A stretch of 32,664 bases of DNA from Gammaproteobacteria bacterium. Its GTDB lineage: Bacteria; Gemmatimonadota; Gemmatimonadetes; Longimicrobiales; Gaopeijiaceae. The translations under genes were made by a program, and so were the position numbers. Below, in pieces: positions 31,585-32,664 of the stretch. The stretch spans positions 1-32,664 of the forward strand of contig VXNP01000048.1 in assembly GCA_009840525.1 (NCBI GenBank), read 5' to 3'. The notes below the pieces were generated by a model. That model was given only the letters and a program-made list of their open reading frames with translations, ran no database searches and was not told the DNA's origin. Position 1 is the stretch's first letter, and each line of letters starts with the position of its first letter.

Positions 31585-32651
31585 TGGGCGCCGGGGCGTG
31601 GGATCATGATGCCGGCCGGGCGGCACTCCCGCGGTCGCGGATGCGGACCGGGCGGTCAGCGATGCGCCGTGCCGGGATGCGTCGCCTGCTGACGCTGCTG
31701 GGGATGATGGCCGGTGCTGCCGGCTGCGACGTGACGGAAGTCTCGCCGGGGTCGGGACATAAGACGCTGGTCGCCCTCGCCACGGTCGTGCTCACCATCG
31801 ACCCTGCCGAGCCCTCTCGGATCGACACCCGGGCGGTCGTGGTGGTCAGCGAGGCGTATCAGCAGGCGCTGACGGAAGTGCCGGGCGCGGCAGTGCGCAT
31901 AACCGGCGGGTCGGGGCACTCCCTGCCGCTCGTGGAGGAAGAGGATCCGTTGGGTGCCTGCACGGTGCTGCCCGAGGATCTGTATGGGGAGGACAGGCCC
32001 TTTGGCATGGTCGGTTCCTGCCATACTGCCACTGTGGCGTCCGCCGTGTTCGCGCCCGGCGAAGCGCTCACCCTCGCCGTGACGACGCCGGACGGCAGCG
32101 TGCTGGAGGGGACCAGCCGCATGCCCGACGCGTTCGTTCCGCAGGGTTTCTCGGTCGAGAACGGCCGCTGCCGGGTTGAGCCGGGCACCGGCTATCGCTT
32201 CACCTGGGCCCCCGTCGACGGCGCCTGGGCTCATGTCGGCGAGGCCGAGATCGCCGGACTGAGCCCCGGCCTCTGGTCGTCGTCCGATCCGCTGTACCTG
32301 CCGGTCACCGTGCTCGGCCGGGGACGCGACGTGACCGAAATGGTCTTCCCAAGGGACTTCCTGCTCGAGTTGCTGTCCGACGTCGACAACGTGGAGCTGC
32401 ATCGCACCCTGGACGCGGGGCTTCCCGGGGACGCGCGCGCCGAGGTCACCATCGCGGCCCTGGACCGCAACTGGGCCAACTGGATCCGGGAGGGCCGGCT
32501 GAACATCAACGGGGAGACCGTGGTTCCCTCGGTTTTCGGCGACGGCACCGGGATGTTCGGCACCGCAGTGCGCTGGAAGGTCGAGGTGGAGTCGCGCGCG
32601 GCGGAAGGAGCCGGGGATGTGCCGCTGTGCGGGCCCGGGGTGGCGGGCTGA
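31584..32651 (+). CDS. DUF4249-like lipoprotein, receptor partner
   Basis: 355 aa; the ATG overlaps the receptor stop (TGATG). A lipoprotein signal is readable at MRRLLTLLGMMAGAAGC (Cys48 counted from the first ATG). Internal ATGs at codons 20, 27 and 32 would give a normal signal length, so the true start may be at one of these. The mature part has TIDPAEPSRIDTRAVVVVSE and AAVRITGGSG, resembling DUF4249 proteins, which often follow TonB receptors in this type of operon. It probably sits on the outer membrane and helps the receptor capture its ligand. Cys residues (GACTVL, GSCHTA, GRCRVE) may form disulfides. Family assignment is moderate. Confidence 0.75.
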   Translation: MGAGAWDHDAGRAALPRSRMRTGRSAMRRAGMRRLLTLLGMMAGAAGCDVTEVSPGSGHKTLVALATVVLTIDPAEPSRIDTRAVVVVSEAYQQALTEVPGAAVRITGGSGHSLPLVEEEDPLGACTVLPEDLYGEDRPFGMVGSCHTATVASAVFAPGEALTLAVTTPDGSVLEGTSRMPDAFVPQGFSVENGRCRVEPGTGYRFTWAPVDGAWAHVGEAEIAGLSPGLWSSSDPLYLPVTVLGRGRDVTEMVFPRDFLLELLSDVDNVELHRTLDAGLPGDARAEVTIAALDRNWANWIREGRLNINGETVVPSVFGDGTGMFGTAVRWKVEVESRAAEGAGDVPLCGPGVAG

Positions 32652-32664
32652 TGCGCGGCGGGGG

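Noticed and set aside
28351-31626. Long open frame (about 1091 codons) on the minus strand
   Set aside because: It lies fully antisense to the FecR/receptor genes; the translation is rich in Arg, His, Pro and Gly with no domain. It is a by-product of high GC content in the real frame.

Overview
This 32.7 kb window is high-GC bacterial chromosome. TonB-dependent receptor and lipoprotein genes, a sigma/FecR surface-signalling operon, many secreted lipoproteins (hydrolases, M8-type peptidases), large Asp-box (BNR/sortilin-like) secreted proteins and a cytochrome P450 together suggest a Gram-negative, aerobic organism of the Gemmatimonadota type. That assignment is inference from gene style only; there is no rRNA or phylogenetic marker here.

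Layout: (1) 1-2140, a divergent pair: an FAD-dependent N-methyl amino-acid oxidase (cut by the left edge) and an extended SDR reductase. (2) 2175-8544, a complete unit transposon of the IS1595/ISXO2 type, with 25-bp perfect terminal inverted repeats and an 8-bp target duplication (GTCGGTTA). It went into the middle unit of a 23-bp tandem repeat. Its transposase sits at the right end. The cargo is a leftward series of small genes (Cys/His zinc-knuckle protein, an odd tRNA-like gene, a tight run of small coiled-coil or unknown proteins including two paralogues, and an orphan Cas2/SinR-like protein), plus a rightward pair of lipoprotein genes, the first a leishmanolysin-like (M8) peptidase. (3) 8642-11505, two coupled DUF3526-type ABC-2 permeases with no ATPase beside them. 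(4) 11553-17822, a large secreted Asp-box repeat protein divergent from a cytochrome P450, then an XRE/ImmA-like regulator whose HExxH motif is destroyed and which lies behind two 22-bp palindromes. (5) 17875-26904, a CocE-type secreted hydrolase, an NCS2 nucleobase permease with an extra C-terminal domain, a chromosomal M8 peptidase lipoprotein related to the transposon cargo, an outer-membrane-like protein and a D-aminoacylase-like lipoprotein. (6) 27062-32651, a translationally linked ECF sigma - FecR - TonB receptor - lipoprotein operon, probably for uptake of an unknown ligand.

The best candidate for something new is the transposon cargo. A conserved-looking leftward run of small proteins, an orphan Cas2-like protein and a tRNA-like gene travel with a secreted metallopeptidase whose closest visible relative is a chromosomal gene 15 kb away. 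No function for this module can be proved from one sequence. Most chromosomal genes are recognisable family members, and several show unusual changes noted under findings.
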